NCBI RefSeq assembly: GCF_020497125.1
Contig: NC_059080.1
Span: 68,802,618 to 68,866,617, forward strand
Direction of reading: 5' to 3'
Source of the DNA: Mauremys mutica
Taxonomy: Eukaryota > Chordata > Testudines > Geoemydidae
DNA length: 64,000 nt
In this document: positions 1 through 12,412 of the stretch, piece after piece
Layout: each line of letters begins with the position of its first letter
Position numbering within the stretch: position 1 is the stretch's first letter
The notes under the pieces: model-generated
The model's database searches: none
What the model was told of the DNA's origin: nothing
Seen by the model: only the letters and a program-made list of their open reading frames with translations
Translations under genes and position numbers: made by a program

Positions 1-1020
1 CAAATTAAGTTTCCTAGTACATATTGAACATTTGATCATTTTCAATGAAAAATAAATCTTCAGTGCTCACTATTTTAAGGACACTAACATTCAGATTGTT
101 TTTCTGCCCTACTTACTCAGTTAATTTAGCGGGCGAGAGAAACTGGTTTAGGCAACTTAGTATTTTTGTGTTTTGGCAATGAAACAAATGACTTGGTGAA
201 ATGGGAATATGTAATGCCCTTCCCTCATTTCCCTTGCACTTCTTTATAAATCATGCTTCTATAAGCATTTCCCTTTTATTTATTTGTTTGGATGTGAAAT
301 TTGGAATAAGCTAGGATTTTATGCAGAAAGTAACCTCTTATTAAACTCTTGGACTGGACAATTGATTTTTTACCATGTCTTTGCAGAGTCATATTTCTTA
401 ATACAATTATACCTACTTAATTGGTAATAAGGCATGTTGCATTCACCATAAACTTACACATTGTTAAATATTTTGTCTGATCATCACTTCGCTGGACAAA
501 ACTATTTTCTGTCCCTGTTGACAGTATTATACAGATTAATTAACTGGAAAAAATGGCCCAATTTATTTCAAACTAGGGCAAAGTGTCAAGTTGCAAGAAA
601 GCAAAATGTTTCCTAAATTTTATTTGCATTTAGATATTTCTTATTATCCTGAACTTATTTGGCTTTGGCGTATGAATTCTGCTGAGTACAGATCAAGTTA
701 TTTAACACATAATTTAAACAATTCAAGTAGAGAGAAAATTGTTGTAGTGTCCATCCACTGCAAGCTCCTACTCATTCTCTGAAGAGATTGGATTGAACTA
801 CTCTGAACTGTTGCTACTTAACCCAGGCAAATGGAGTTCCATGATGTAAAGGAAACTTATAGTAAGCAGCAATCTGTTTATATGCCCAGATACTTATTTC
901 AAGGGAAAACTGAAGAATCTCTTGACATGAAGCCAGTCAGGTGTCTGAGTGGGAAAAGTGACTTGTATTGACTACCTACATGTCTTTTGCTATTGCTGAC
1001 TGAAAAGAACAAATAGAGTA
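1..1020. other. Unique-looking AT-rich sequence
   Basis: I see no gene, recognisable repeat or strong open frame here. The only short frame (591-782) has no recognisable domain and the base composition of its surroundings. Confidence 0.5.
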
Positions 1021-1106
1021 GGCCAGATGCTCAGCTGAAGTATATTGTTATAGTTCCACTGAAGTCAATGGAGCAACGCCAATGTACAGCAATCGGGGAT
1101 CTGGCC
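1021..1106. repeat. Short palindromic MITE-like repeat
   Basis: The ends are inverted (GGCCAGAT at the left, ATCTGGCC at the right), and the middle carries the 'ctgaagtcaatgg' core that recurs in other small foldbacks of this window. This layout resembles the short MITE-like families, such as Chompy, described from crocodilians. The family name is an inference. Confidence 0.6.
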
Positions 1107-2646
1107 AATTGAGTTGTATTTAAAAATGCTTAGCAAGAATTTACAATATAGGGACCCAGTTCTGCAGTTGAACATGCTGGCACACAGCTCCAGGTAGGCA
1201 GAGCCCCACTGACTTCAGTATGGCTGCCCATGCTCTGTCAATTGCAGGACTGAGGCCTAATTGGAGACACTGTGGCATTTTATTAAAACTACTTGGGCTA
1301 TTTTTAAGTTAACCCTTTACAGAACAGTACTGTTTTACTGTATACCAGGAACCTTTCATTTTGTGACATTTCGGCGTGTAAGGGGACCATAGGTTTATTG
1401 ACGTTACACCACAGAAGTGATTTTGAAAGAACTGTTGAACATACATGCACAAACCTCTGTCACAGACTAACTGGAAAAATCTTTATAAATGTAGTGCTGC
1501 CCACAGAATTCAAATTTCAAAGCAGTATGCCCATGGGAAGCTTTTAAACTGCAAGCACATTTTATTCCTCTCTGCGTACTAACAAGATAACTCCATACAA
1601 TTCATATTTTAGCACAGCTCTGGGAGACACCATCAGCAAGCATGTTACATATAAGTATTTGTTTTAAAAGAAACTTAGATTGTACAAATTCAAAATCACC
1701 ATTGATGTTAATATGGTTGTAAGTGGTATTTTTCCCCTTTCGTTTTCTTTTAATAAGAAGAGTCAAAGAATGATGTGAACTATGGCAGATATTAAAGTCA
1801 TTGCTGTCATGCACACTGATTTTAATGTGCAATGCAAATCTTATGTATCTAGGTCACCAGCTGCCAAATTGCTCCAGCCAATGGGTGAAACCTGTTAACT
1901 TTGCCTGAATAGGAGAGCTCTTGCTCCTATCACTACAATGCCTCTCTTCAGCTACTAACTATATTATTGAGGTACTCTCAAAACCCATGGAGGGTGGGAG
2001 AGCAGCCCAACACCATGGCAGAGTTTTTTTCCCAAACTCTTTTTTTGCTTTGCAATTCACCTTTAAATCAAGCAAAAAAAAAAAATCTAATATTTTCTAC
2101 AATTATGACTGTCAAATTGTATAGGAATTTGTACTGAACACAGAAATATAAACAGTGCTATATATACAATACACATTGTTTTGATTTTATGCCAGCACAT
2201 ATAAAAAGGATATCTGCTTACATATTTGAAAGCTTTTAAAGCAAGACCATCATACTTAAAGTTATGTGAAAAACAAGTTGCCCACAAGTTTAATTCCATC
2301 CCTATATAACCTACAGTGTAATCAAATAACTAAAGTTTGTTTTTTTCTCTTGTCAGGGTTGTGGGGAAATGGAGAAAGTGTGTCTGGTAACATATGACTG
2401 ATACTGAAAGGATTTCTGAGCTTATAGTTGTGAGAAGTCGTGTCTCCCCCCTCAGCCCCCAAACAAGGATGTTTTCTTAAAGGCACTCCTGCAAACACTT
2501 ATGCACATGGTTAAATTTACAGACAGGAAGATTTTTTAGAAATCTAAAACATACATAAAATCCCAAAAGACGAAAAAAGTTAAAACCCTTTTTAAAAAAT
2601 AAAGATACGATACTCAGGTGTGCTGATAACAGACTGAACTTTATTT
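1107..2646. other. Unique-looking sequence with weak repeat traces
   Basis: Around 1150-1255 there is a weak second foldback-like stretch ('ccagttctgcagttg' at the left, 'caattgcaggactgagg' at the right). The rest shows no gene or recognised repeat. An A-run lies near 2074-2084. Confidence 0.4.
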
Positions 2647-2754
2647 CTTGGCCACCACTACCTGATGTGAGTCAGAGTTACAAAAGATTTTAACCCGTGT
2701 CACGTGACAAGGGGATTAATCTTTGTAACTGTGACCTTTGTCAGGTGACCAAGG
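2647..2754. repeat. 108-bp imperfect palindrome centred on GTCACGTGAC
   Basis: The left arm (cttggcc...acctga...gagttacaaaagatt) and right arm (aatctttgtaactgtgac...tcaggtgaccaag) are inverted copies with small gaps. The centre at 2699-2708 is a perfect 10-bp palindrome containing the E-box CACGTG. The innermost arms (agttacaaaagatt / aatctttgtaact) differ by one base. It is either a foldback DNA element or a dyad-symmetric regulatory sequence; the sequence alone does not decide. Confidence 0.6.
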
Positions 2755-5070
2755 CATCTCATTCCACAGCTTACTGTTACATTTAGCATGCCAAGATTCA
2801 ATATTTTTATGGTCCTTGAGGTGTCATTCTGGCAAAGACACCCGGAAGTCTGCAACTCACATTCTTAGGAATGTAATTTTGTTCTCTTTGCTCTAGATAG
2901 TTACATTTTTAAACATCCCCAATTTTTCTCCTGCTTGTGGGATGTTACAAGCAAAGTTCAACCAAACGTTTACAGACTGATCATGAAGAGTGAGCAGAAT
3001 TTAGTCATGTCACTATCAAACAGCATGAGCATAGGCATTTATCCAAAGAGGAGAGAGGAGAAACTTACTGGAGGACAGCTGGGAAAAGAGGATGAAATAG
3101 AATGAAACAGACAAGAAACCTCTCAAAAGTGTGATTATACTTTGCAAAGGGATTTCAGTGTGGGCTTTCCATTTTGCCTCTCATTGATTCCAGACCATAT
3201 TTGTTCAGTTCTCAAATGGAAAGAAACTCATCCTGGGATCAAAAGTTGAGTACCTTTTTTTTTTTCTGGCTTACAAATCACCACCACTTGAGAACTTTCT
3301 GTGACAGAAACTTAGGGCTTGTCTACAAGGAGCAGCAATGAGCACTATGGGGGTATGATTTCTTATGCCTGCTCAAACGGTGTACAATAATTGTTTTCAA
3401 TGGCTTTTAAGCACATGCATAAGTGCTTTCCTGAATCAGGACCTATAACTACATTTGTCAGTAACATAAGCAGATGAGGCTGAATGTACGCAGGAAGCAG
3501 ATCTGTAGGCATGTTAAGAAGGCACATTTTTACATAGTAATTTTCTTGACTATAAATGCAATAGGGTCTTAAAGTGTTCTCTCTGTCATCTCTTAAAATA
3601 TTTATGAACATTCAATGAATTTGAGCGTTCTATGACCCAAATACCAAGGTATTTCTGACAGCTATTTTTAGACAAACATGGAAATCTTGAAGATGTTTGG
3701 AAAATGGGGAAAATGTCTGGCAGACACAACAGAGCATGAATGTGACACTGGGATATAGGAGTAGAATTTTCAAAATAGGTAGGAGCCGAGAGAGTTGTCT
3801 TCAGCTATCTACAGTTTGAAAGCTGTCAGCTCAGAGTCTTTATGACTGAGAACTGATGTGTAAAACCAATTTTTAAAAGTATCTCACCATCACAGCTACC
3901 CTAATATTTTTCTCTTAAACCATTTTTCTTTGCTTATCTTTAGAGATCTGGTATTTGAATGTTTAGCGTAGATCAGACTCCAGTGACATTTCTTTTTTGG
4001 AGAAGCCAATATTTACTAACATTTCAGCACTTCCATACTCAAAGCAGTTAAAAAAAATTGTTAAATTGCTGTTACTGAAATTGTATCTCCCTGGAGACCT
4101 TTATTTTCTATTATTTAGAAAAGCAGAGAAAAAGAACAAGAATTGCTTGTTTGTGAGTCTGACTTTTCAATTACAGAAGTTTTAGGGATTTAGTGGGCTT
4201 CTAACTTTGAAACCATGGTGATGACTTTTACAAATACCATATTAACATAAGCTGCAGATTTTGATTTTCTGAAGGGTACCCGGCACTTAATGTCTTTGAA
4301 CAAGGATTTGTCAATTTTAGCTATATTAATCCTCATTTAAAAGGTTCCATTAACAAACTCTGGAACAAACAAACTCTATTGGAATGATCTAATCTAAAAA
4401 GGAGCATGCTGTTCTATCTGTGGTTCAACCTGCAGTTAGCACATAAAACTATTTGAGGATTTGGCTATTTTAGCTATAGCACACATTCCTCACATAGTAT
4501 TCCAGGTTACATGAAACAGTAATTGCTGTGTAGCAATCTGAGTGTACATGTAAACAACTGGAAAGCTTCATTTAATTAAAAAAAAACACAAAACAGAAAT
4601 ATTTTCTATCTTTGAATGTGTCGGAAGATCTTATATATGAAGGTTACATTTGTACATGTCCACATCTTTTAATGCATTTTTGCAAGTGTAACTTATTAAT
4701 TTTCCTGTTGACCTATTTCCTGTCAAGGTTGGTATGAAAGAATATTTTTCAAAAGGACTAAACACACTCAGCATACTACTCGCTAAATGTTTATTTGCCC
4801 CCAAAATTAAGTATTAGAAAGGGTAATGTCAATGTGTCTCCAGCAAAATTAGACTTGATTTAAATTCCAGACAGTCAGACTAGAGTGCTGCTGACAATCC
4901 CTTTTGCTCACATCAGGTAGTATTTTAATATGCAAGTAGCGCTATGAAAGGCAGATTCTGGCCTCACAAGTTCCCATTAGCATAACCACTTTAATGTGAG
5001 ATGGGTAGCAGAGGTAGCAACATCTGTAGTTAAGGTTGCTCAACACTTTCCATTTTAAGACCCTATTTTC
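2755..5070. other. Mostly unique sequence with small repeat fragments
   Basis: No coding region is supported. Near 3312-3360 there is what looks like one end of a DNA-element family (start 'agggcttgtctaca'). Around 3383-3447 there is half of a foldback with 'ttaagcacatgcataagtgc' and 'ctgaatcagg', the same motifs as the repeat at 45381-45508. Elsewhere I see nothing recognisable. Confidence 0.4.
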
Positions 5071-5260
5071 AATTGCTTATAACTGCAAAACTTAAACCAT
5101 TCAGGCTGAAAATTTCCATTCCAGGTCCCCACCTCCGGCTGAATCTTTCTGGAAAGTTTCAGCGAAAATGGTTCAGTTATTTCCAAAAACAAGGTAGAGG
5201 AAAATATATTGTTTTGCCCATGTTAAAAAAATTGGACAACAGTTTCATTGAGATGCTCTA
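5071..5260. repeat. Possible dispersed repeat fragment
   Basis: The stretch around 'ctgaaaatttccattccagg' and 'tctttctggaaagtttcagc' looks like a dispersed sequence found in sauropsid genomes. This is from memory of the motif, not from a search, so support is weak. Confidence 0.25.
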
Positions 5261-5888
5261 GCATCTCTAACCTTTAGAGCAAGGGCTAAAAATGTGGCAA
5301 GGGCATTGACCTGGAATAAGGGATAATTTTCTGTTCCTGTGAAAATTTGCTAAAATTTGGCCAAGTTATAAGGCTCTGAAATATGTCAGTTCACACAAGT
5401 AGAGACTTGGAAGAATTTGGCAGCTAAATTCTCGGAAGAGTCCATCTGCACTGAGCATGTTAAATTCCTCACAACTCCTACATGCCAACAAGAATGTGCA
5501 TGCACCATCCATCCCCACAGAGAGACTGGGCATGCTCCAGCCCAGGACTGCAAGGCCTGAGCAGGACTTTTCCTGAAATTGCTCCTTTGGCACCAGGCAC
5601 CCAAATTGAGAGAAGAGAGATTCTCCTGTACTGTTCTTTCTCTATCTGCTGGCTCCCAGGCAGCATGGAAGAGAGGAGGCAGCCTGATTTGAATGTAGAG
5701 GGTTGATGGAGGGGAAAGAGATGCAGGCAATGGTCTGGGACAGGCAGAATATGTACTAGGAGGTGAAGGGAGGTAGGACAAGGAACTGGGAGGAAGGGAG
5801 AAGGATAGAAGTCAGCGATGGGAAATCATGAGCAGGGGCAGAATCAAAGGGAGGGAAGGAGGGAAGAAGAGGAGTAGGGGAGGAATGG
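5261..5888. other. Unique sequence with purine-rich tract
   Basis: No gene is supported. From about 5700 to 5890 the plus strand is strongly purine-rich (G/A), which creates long open frames on the opposite strand by composition alone. Confidence 0.4.
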
Positions 5889-5896
5889 GGGAGAAT

Positions 5897-6158
5897 CAGG
5901 GGCGGCTCTAGACATTTTGCCGCCCCAAGCACGGCAGGCAGGCTGCCTTCGGCGGCTTGCCTGCAGGTGGTCCCTGGTCCCGCGGGTTCGGCGGCACGCC
6001 TGCGGGAGGTCTGCCGAAGCCGCGGGATCAGCGGACTCTCCGCAGGCATGCCGCTGAAGGCAGCCTGCCTGCCAGCCTCGCGGCAACCGGCAGAGCACCC
6101 CCTGTGGCTTGTTGCCCCAGGCACGTGCTTGGTGTGCTGGTGCCTGGAGCTGCCCCTG
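5897..6158 (+). mobile_element. Non-autonomous hAT-like element (MITE), copy A
   Basis: This 262-bp GC-rich element begins CAGGGGCGGCTCTAG, ends in an imperfect inverted copy (CTGGAGCTGCCCCTG), and is flanked by a perfect 8-bp direct repeat, GGGAGAAT, at 5889-5896 and 6159-6166. An 8-bp duplication with CAGGG-type ends is typical of hAT transposons. The interior is largely self-complementary and has no transposase. The open frames crossing it (5756-6350, both strands) are composition artefacts. Copies B (51205-51495) and C (55799-56071) belong to the same family. Confidence 0.88.
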
Positions 6159-6166
6159 GGGAGAAT

Positions 6167-7298
6167 AGCTATGGACAGGGGGATGTACAGGGGCAGGAGC
6201 AGTGGACAGGAGGTGGGAACAGAAAGGCACAGGGAGAAGTTGCGGGGAAGAGCTGAAGAGCGTGGAATCACTAGAGCATGCTTCTCTACTGAACTAGAGA
6301 TGAACTCACTCTTCCTGAGTATCAACATTCACTTGCTGTATAGCAAATAGCTGTAAAACCCACTGACAAAGTGTGTGTTTCCATCCCCCTCCAGTGCCTG
6401 GTCCACACAGAAGATAACAGCCTTCTACTATGATCAGTTACTCCATTAGCATAACATAATAGTAAATAATAAAAATTGGGAGAGGGCTTTGGAGGGTGGG
6501 GGGAATGTGATATGTATATCAAATTAAGTAACTTCCAGACTGCCAAGATTGAGGTTATAATAAAAGCAACATTGCAGAAAGATTGTATTTCAGAATTACC
6601 TTCAGGATAAGCAGCCGGCAGAGCATCACTGATGTCCCTTGATTCTTGATGGATGAAAATTCTGTTAGACTGTGCTAGAAATATTCCTGCTGTATTCTCA
6701 CTGGCCTTCGGTACTGCACAGACAAGTGAACTGCCTCTGAACCATCCATGCCTGAAGAGAAAAGCAAAGAGAAAATGCTGGCTCTTACATTTCCAGTTTG
6801 GAACCATATTGTATTTTATGTGCAGTGAAGTTCTTGCAAATAGCAAGGTGCTGATGAGAGAAACAAATTTGGAATCTTATGACCAAATGGCTGCAACTTG
6901 ATTAAACCTTTAAGTTCAGGCAAGCTTAAGCCCTACGGGCCCCTGCCCTGGCAGTAGTGGGGGGGGGGGAAGGCAACAGCCATTCTGAGCTGCCACTGAT
7001 GTCCCTCTCCTGATGCTCACCTCCCAAGCATCCTCTTAACCTATGGAGTGATCAAGGCCTGCAGCCCCATCCAAACTACAGCACAGGGCCATTGCCAAGC
7101 CTCCTACAAAACATGCAGTGAATTTTTGCAAAGACAGGAGAACAGAGCACGGGAAGGTCAGCTTCTGCCCAGTGCAACCCACTGACCAATCCCAGCATGT
7201 ATTAGAAGCACTGGGATGGACTGAAATCAAACCTCCGGGTAAAGAAAGGATGCCATTAGCAAGTGGTCACAGTGATGCCATCTGGGGTTGTGGCCAGT
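6167..7298. other. Unique-looking sequence
   Basis: No domain is recognisable in the frames here, including 6322-6846 on the minus strand (174 codons). A G-run lies at 6961-6969. No repeat is evident by eye. Confidence 0.35.
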
Positions 7299-7543
7299 CC
7301 TGCTGGCAGTACCGGATTTACCATGGTGCCATGAGCTGGCCAGGAAAGCTGCCCCTGCCCCCACTCTGCCCTGTCCCCCCCAAGCTCCCGCCCCTGAGCT
7401 ATGTGTCCTGGGGGATTGCAGCAGGGGTCGGGCCACTCTGCACTCCTCAGCTGGCAGGACGTGGAGTGACCCGGTCCCAACCCGCTCCGCTGGTGAGTTC
7501 TCGGGGGCAGTTTTCCATCTGCCCCCCAAGCCTGGGGAGGAGA

Positions 7544-7690
7544 TGGAGCAGTGGGGAAGGGGCATGGGATGGGGAAGAGAAGGGGGTAGGGGAAGTGGAG
7601 GTTGGGGGAAAGAGGCAGGGGAAAGAAGGGGGTGGGGTGGAGAGGTGATGGAGCGGTGGAGAAGGGGCATGGGATGGGGGAAGAGGGGAC
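7544..7690. repeat. Direct duplication, period about 106 bp, inside the hAT-like element
   Basis: The segment 'aaggggcatgggatgggg' occurs twice, about 106 bp apart, each time preceded by 'tggagc(a/g)gtgg'. It lies within the purine-rich part of the element at 7307-8838. Confidence 0.6.
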
Positions 7691-7759
7691 AAGCTGGAGC
7701 CCAGCATGCAGCATCCCCTTGGCAGAAACTGGGGCTCCTCTGTTAAGCAGGCCCATCAA

Positions 7760-8075
7760 ACCCTCACCCTGACAAGCCCCACTTCCCCTGCATCTGTACC
7801 ACCCTGATGCGCCCCCCAGACACCCTCCCCATTGAGCCCCAACCACCTGAACCTAGACCTCCCCTGCTGAGCCCCAAACACCTTCACCTGGATCCCCTGC
7901 AGAGTCCCATTGCCCCTGCACCTGGAACCCCCCCAATGAGCTTCTGTGCATCCAGGTCTCCCACTGAGCAGCCCGCACCCAGATTGACCCACAGAGAGCT
8001 CTCTTACTCCCACCTGGATCCCCCACACTAAGTCCCTCTGCACTTGGATCCTGCTGCTGGGCTGAGCCTGCTCAC
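7760..8075. repeat. Degenerate minisatellite-like array
   Basis: Units built around 'cacctggatcccc', 'actgagcccc' and 'cccctgcacctgg' recur at irregular spacing. The array is too degenerate to fix a unit length by eye. Confidence 0.45.
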
Positions 8076-9024
8076 CCACACCTGGTGCACCTGGCACAGG
8101 GGGGCAGGCCTGGCCCTTGCACTGTGCCAGGGTCAGGTGCAGCCTCACTGCCAAGTCCCTGTCCCAGGGTGGGGTCGGGGGGAGGCTACAGGGTGATCTC
8201 CCACCTCCATGCAACCAGTGGTCTGTGCTCCCCACTGCCATGTTGGAGCCTCCACATTTATTGACAAATAAAATTTGCAGAATTTTAAAATATTGTGCAC
8301 AGAATTTTTAATTTTTTGGTACAGAATCCCCTCAGGAATATGGGGTGCTGTGCAGCTGTGATGGTGGGACTGTGAGGAAGGTGGTGGGCAGTGGGGAGGT
8401 CTATGGGTGGCAGGCGCTGGTGTGGTGTGGCGTGGTGTGCAGGCTGCTGTGCAGTTGTGGTGGGAGGCCAGCAGGGGAGGCCAGTGGGAGGGCTGGGCAA
8501 AGAGATCTGTGGTGGAGGTCTCTGGGTGAGGGGGCGCTGGGCATAAGGGTGGGGCGCTGGGCAGGGGGGCGGTGCAGTGCAGGCCCGCTCTCAAGGGGAA
8601 AGGGGATGCTGGCAGCACAGGGCTGGGCAGGCCAGTGTGCGTCTGGCAGCTGCAGGTTTGTTAACAGTGCCCTCCTGCTGGGCTGCACAGAGCAGGGCTG
8701 CTCCCGCTGCGCTGTGCCTCATTACCCCCAGCCCACCCTTCACTCTGGAGACTAACCATCCCACCCCCTTGCACCTTGCCCCATGGGGGCCCACAAATAT
8801 GTTTGGTGCTGGGCCCACAAAAAGTTAATCTGGCCCTGCCTGCTGGCCCTCTGCCCTTAATTCCCAGGGCTGGCTATGATGGCTGGTACCCTTATATAAT
8901 ATGAATTAGTTATGTTGGAAACCACTTTGCATGCATCTCTTTTAAATGGACTATGGTTGAAATGAGTAGGACACGTACGAGACTTTAAGAAAACCTTTCA
9001 TCCATTTCTGTGTCATTGTCGGAG

Positions 9025-9190
9025 TTCTTACTACTATTATTAGCCCTGTTTATTGTGGTAGTGCCAAAGGCCAATGAAGGATGGGGCTCCAGTGTGCTAG
9101 GCACTGGACAAATACAGAGCAGTAGCTGGTCCCTGTCCCAAGGAGCTTACAGTCTCAACAGACAAGACAGATACAGGGTGGGGGAAGGGG
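9025..9190 (-). repeat. L2-type LINE 3'-end-like repeat
   Basis: It contains 'tgtgctaggcactgg' followed by 'ggagcttacagtct', the reverse complement of the 'tgtaagctcc...gtgcctagcac' pattern of L2-type 3' ends. Several similar copies lie in this window. Confidence 0.5.
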
Positions 9191-11236
9191 CAGAACACAT
9201 CACCCGAGTGAACAATGTGATGGCAGCAAACTGTATGTTAGTGCCACTTTTTTCATGTTTTGGGTGGGGTGATTTGCTTAGGAGCGTGTTGGCTAAATGA
9301 AAAGTGAAGGGAAGGCAGGGCAGGGGGACAGGGCTAGGGAGAAGGAAGGAAGGGAGGGCAGGTGTGGTGTGAAGCTGAGGTGAAGAGACTGTGAGGAAGG
9401 TGGATGGTTGGTGCAAACAACCAATTAGCGCAGGCAGAGACTGTCAGAGAACATTTTACAATAATGGCTGAGGTGTCCAAAGGTGGACAAAGTCCCTGCT
9501 CAGCTGCTCCTAGCGAATAGAGTCCCTGTCTGGCTCTTCTCTGCAGTTCTTCCCCAGGGCTACAAGGCGGTGGGGAGAGGAGGATGCAGTGGCTCCTAGA
9601 GCCCCCAGAGCACTGGGAGGAGGAGAAGTGACTCAGATTGGGTCCCATTTTACATAAAACCACACAGTGCAGCAGTCCCTGCTTTGCTGATTCTGTCCCT
9701 AGAAGCTGTAGCCTTATGCTGGCTCCTCTCTTCAGTTTTCCTGCAAGGCCACATGGTGGAGGGGAGGAGAGGCAGCACCTGAGCCACAACACCCCTCCCC
9801 ACCAAAGATGCCCACTCTAAGCGTGAATTTGGAAACTACATTCTGAACAACAAACACCACAATTTTGAAGGACAGGGTGGGAAGATAAGGAGACAGATGA
9901 GTCAGAATAGAAGAGCCTACACTCTTTGATCCCCTAACTCTGGAGATTACGGTGGAAAACTCAGCAGATGAAAACACCAGTCCTGGTATCAATCATTATT
10001 TTGTAGCTTTCAGGCCACATACTGTCAGGCTTCATTTCTGGACTCAGGCCCTGAGAGCAGCCCTCTTGCTAGTTAGGTAGATTTACTGGGATGGAACACA
10101 CCAACACAAATGATTCATGAAAATGATAGTATTTATTGCATGCCCCCTTGTTCTTGTATTAGGAGAACAGGTAAATAGTGCCTCCCATAAATCACAAGTC
10201 TCTCTTGTTAGACTTATGACCAGGTGTAAACTACACATCTGTTTATTTGGGGGCTACAGACGTGCCATTAAAAGTGTACAATATTCAGTATAAAATGGAT
10301 TTTTTTATTTTACCATGAGGATATCAATAAAGGACTTTGCTAGAGGAAGGACAATGGCTATTGTCTCGAATGTTGGAAAGGCTAACATATGAACTGTAAT
10401 TTTATAGCCATGTGTCAGCACTGCACTGTTTTGTCATGCAATTTCATTGTCAGTTTTTCTCTGTCTTACAAAAGTTTTATGCCATTATAACCCCATTGGC
10501 TGCAGTAGGGTAGTGTCTGAATTACACCAATTTAAGTGAGATCCCACTGTATTTAGTAAAGATCATTTGAGTAACTCCATGTGACTCTGGGCTTAACTAT
10601 TTGAATGAATTTAAAAAATTTAATTTAATTTTAAAAAAATTAATTTAATGGTTTAAAATCACTAGTGTGCTTTGGGAAAACATTGATTACAATATGAGGG
10701 GCTATTAATTTTCCACTTCTAGGAAATATCTTACTATAGTTGGAGTTTCACAAAGCTAAAACAAACCAATGCAATCAGAATCCAGGCAGATATTCCACAG
10801 CACCTCATTCTTTTGAAAGACTATTTTGAGAGCCCCAGCAATATGAAAGCACAACACATACAATTTAGGATCAGACACATTTAATCCTGAATTTCTTTGC
10901 ATTTGGAGGACAAAGCCAAATCAGTGATACATCTTTTAATAGGTTTCCTGTTGTGATCTGTTTTCTGGGGCATTGCTCTTAAGCCTTCACTCCTGTGAAG
11001 TTTTAGGAAGACAGTTTAATTGACTTACTCCTTACTGGAAAGGATATAAAAACTGAACAGGCACATGCATAGAGTTGAGAGTTGAAATACATTAAGATAA
11101 AGTTCATGTCAAACATAAGCAGTGATGACATTACTGCAAGGGGAAAACAGAGACTATACTTGTTTGATTCAGTGCTCTGGTAGAAACCACATTTTGTACA
11201 AGTCTGATTCAAATCACTGCCTGTAACAGGAAGTGT
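9191..11236. other. Unique-looking sequence
   Basis: No gene is supported. Around 10480-10560 there is a trace of the small foldback family ('tgaattacaccaatttaag'). 10610-10660 is an A/T-only stretch. Confidence 0.35.
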
Positions 11237-11310
11237 GGGCCAGATTTTCAGCTGGTGTATAATGACTTCAATGGAGCTGCACCCATTTACACCAGTTGAC
11301 GATCTGGCCC
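11237..11310. repeat. Short palindromic MITE-like repeat
   Basis: This 74-bp foldback has well-matched arms: left GGGCCAGATTTTCAGCTGG, right CCAGTTGACGATCTGGCCC. The loop carries 'tgacttcaatggagct'. It is the clearest copy of the small foldback family also seen at 1021 and 20009. Confidence 0.75.
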
Positions 11311-11735
11311 CTTTTTCTTGCTAGTTATGTGTGCGGAGAAGAGGGTGAGAATGAAATCAGACACATTTACAACACTTCACAGACCAGATCATTGGAAATG
11401 CTTCTGCATCAGAAAATGCAGTAGGACTGTGAATTGCATAGGATAGACACCATAAAGAACAAGGAAGTTACCATTTTCATTGTACTTCCCTGCCACTGGT
11501 CAGTATTTTAAAAGAATCAAATGGATGTGTGTGTGTCATCTAGGGTAAACTCTAAAGTTTATTCCAGAGGCTTCCGGTATGGTTTGAGATATGATTAGAG
11601 ATATGAAATCAGCTAGAATCAGAAACTGGCAAACATGACATTCAGCCTGGATAAGTCATTCTATTTGTTTTCCCCATTAGTATGATTTCCAATGATTCCA
11701 TATTTAATGAATATTATTAAGTATTCACTAAATAT
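11311..11735. other. Unique-looking sequence
   Basis: No gene or recognisable repeat is seen. Confidence 0.35.
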
Positions 11736-11880
11736 GGCTATGCCATGCCTCTGCTGCTGCTACCCATGATACCACAGCTACATGACTATTTATACTCACA
11801 CTAGCTCTCTGAGAGCTGGTGAGAGTATATGTACCCAAGCAGGGGAATCATACCCCTAGCTTGCAGCATGGATGTAGCCT
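11736..11880. repeat. Palindromic DNA-element remnant
   Basis: The centre is a hairpin (tatactcacactagctctc / gagagctggtgagagtata, near 11790-11829). Outer sequences 'tggctatgccatg' and 'catggatgtagcct' are roughly inverted. It looks like a decayed relative of the element at 45551-45825. Confidence 0.5.
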
Positions 11881-12412
11881 AAGAGAATTATGTCAATTCT
11901 TATCTTCATATTAACATATGTTTGCAAAAGTCAGAGTAACCAGTACTGCAAGAAAGTTTCCTCCCCATCTGTGTCCAAGTGAAGTGCAATGAAAGTTTCA
12001 AACTATTAACGGACACCAGGCATTTCCATACAGACCTGGAAATGCCAGTTTCTCCAAGGAAGAAAGACAAGACTAAAAATAGATTTAGGGGCACTCCGTT
12101 ACCTCCACTTATGCTGGCCCATCCCAGAATGGGTTAGTCATTTCCTGCATATCTTTGTTATCTTATGACCAGGTATTTTATGTCAAAAGTGCTCAGCATC
12201 AGAAGAAAAATTGCTGAGTATCTGTTGCATGGTGATCCAAGGCGAAACTTCACAGCACTTGGATAGTGAAGTTAGTGCCTCTTACTTCCTGTCACATCAG
12301 TTACCACAACACAAAAAAACGAAGTAGCCCCCCCTAAAACCCTAAAACCTATATACCAAACTACATTCTAAAACTACTTTCCGTAAACCACCCTTTCACT
12401 AACTAGGAGACA

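Larger units (their letters stand above)
7307..8838. mobile_element. Long (1.5 kb) GC-rich non-autonomous hAT-like element
   Basis: The 8-bp direct repeat CCTGCTGG at 7299-7306 and 8839-8846 brackets 1532 bp. The ends are inverted with 11 of 15 matches (left CAGTACCGGATTTAC, right end GTTAATCTGGCCCTG). The interior is composite. It has a roughly 106-bp direct duplication (starting near 7544 and 7650), a degenerate C-rich array of 'cacctggatccc'-type units (about 7760-8075), an AT-rich patch (8250-8340), and a G-rich tail. No transposase is encoded, and the long frames on both strands reflect GC skew. The fragment at 17056 begins with the same terminal motif. Confidence 0.78.

Noticed and set aside
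5756..6350. Long overlapping frames on both strands (127-190 codons)
   Set aside because: They run across the hAT-like element at 5897-6158 and a purine-rich tract, overlap in several registers and have no domain. They are explained by GC-rich palindromic and skewed sequence.
7118..8755. Frames up to 196 codons, proline/glycine-rich
   Set aside because: They lie inside or across the boundaries of the 1.5-kb element, are open on both strands at once and reflect composition.
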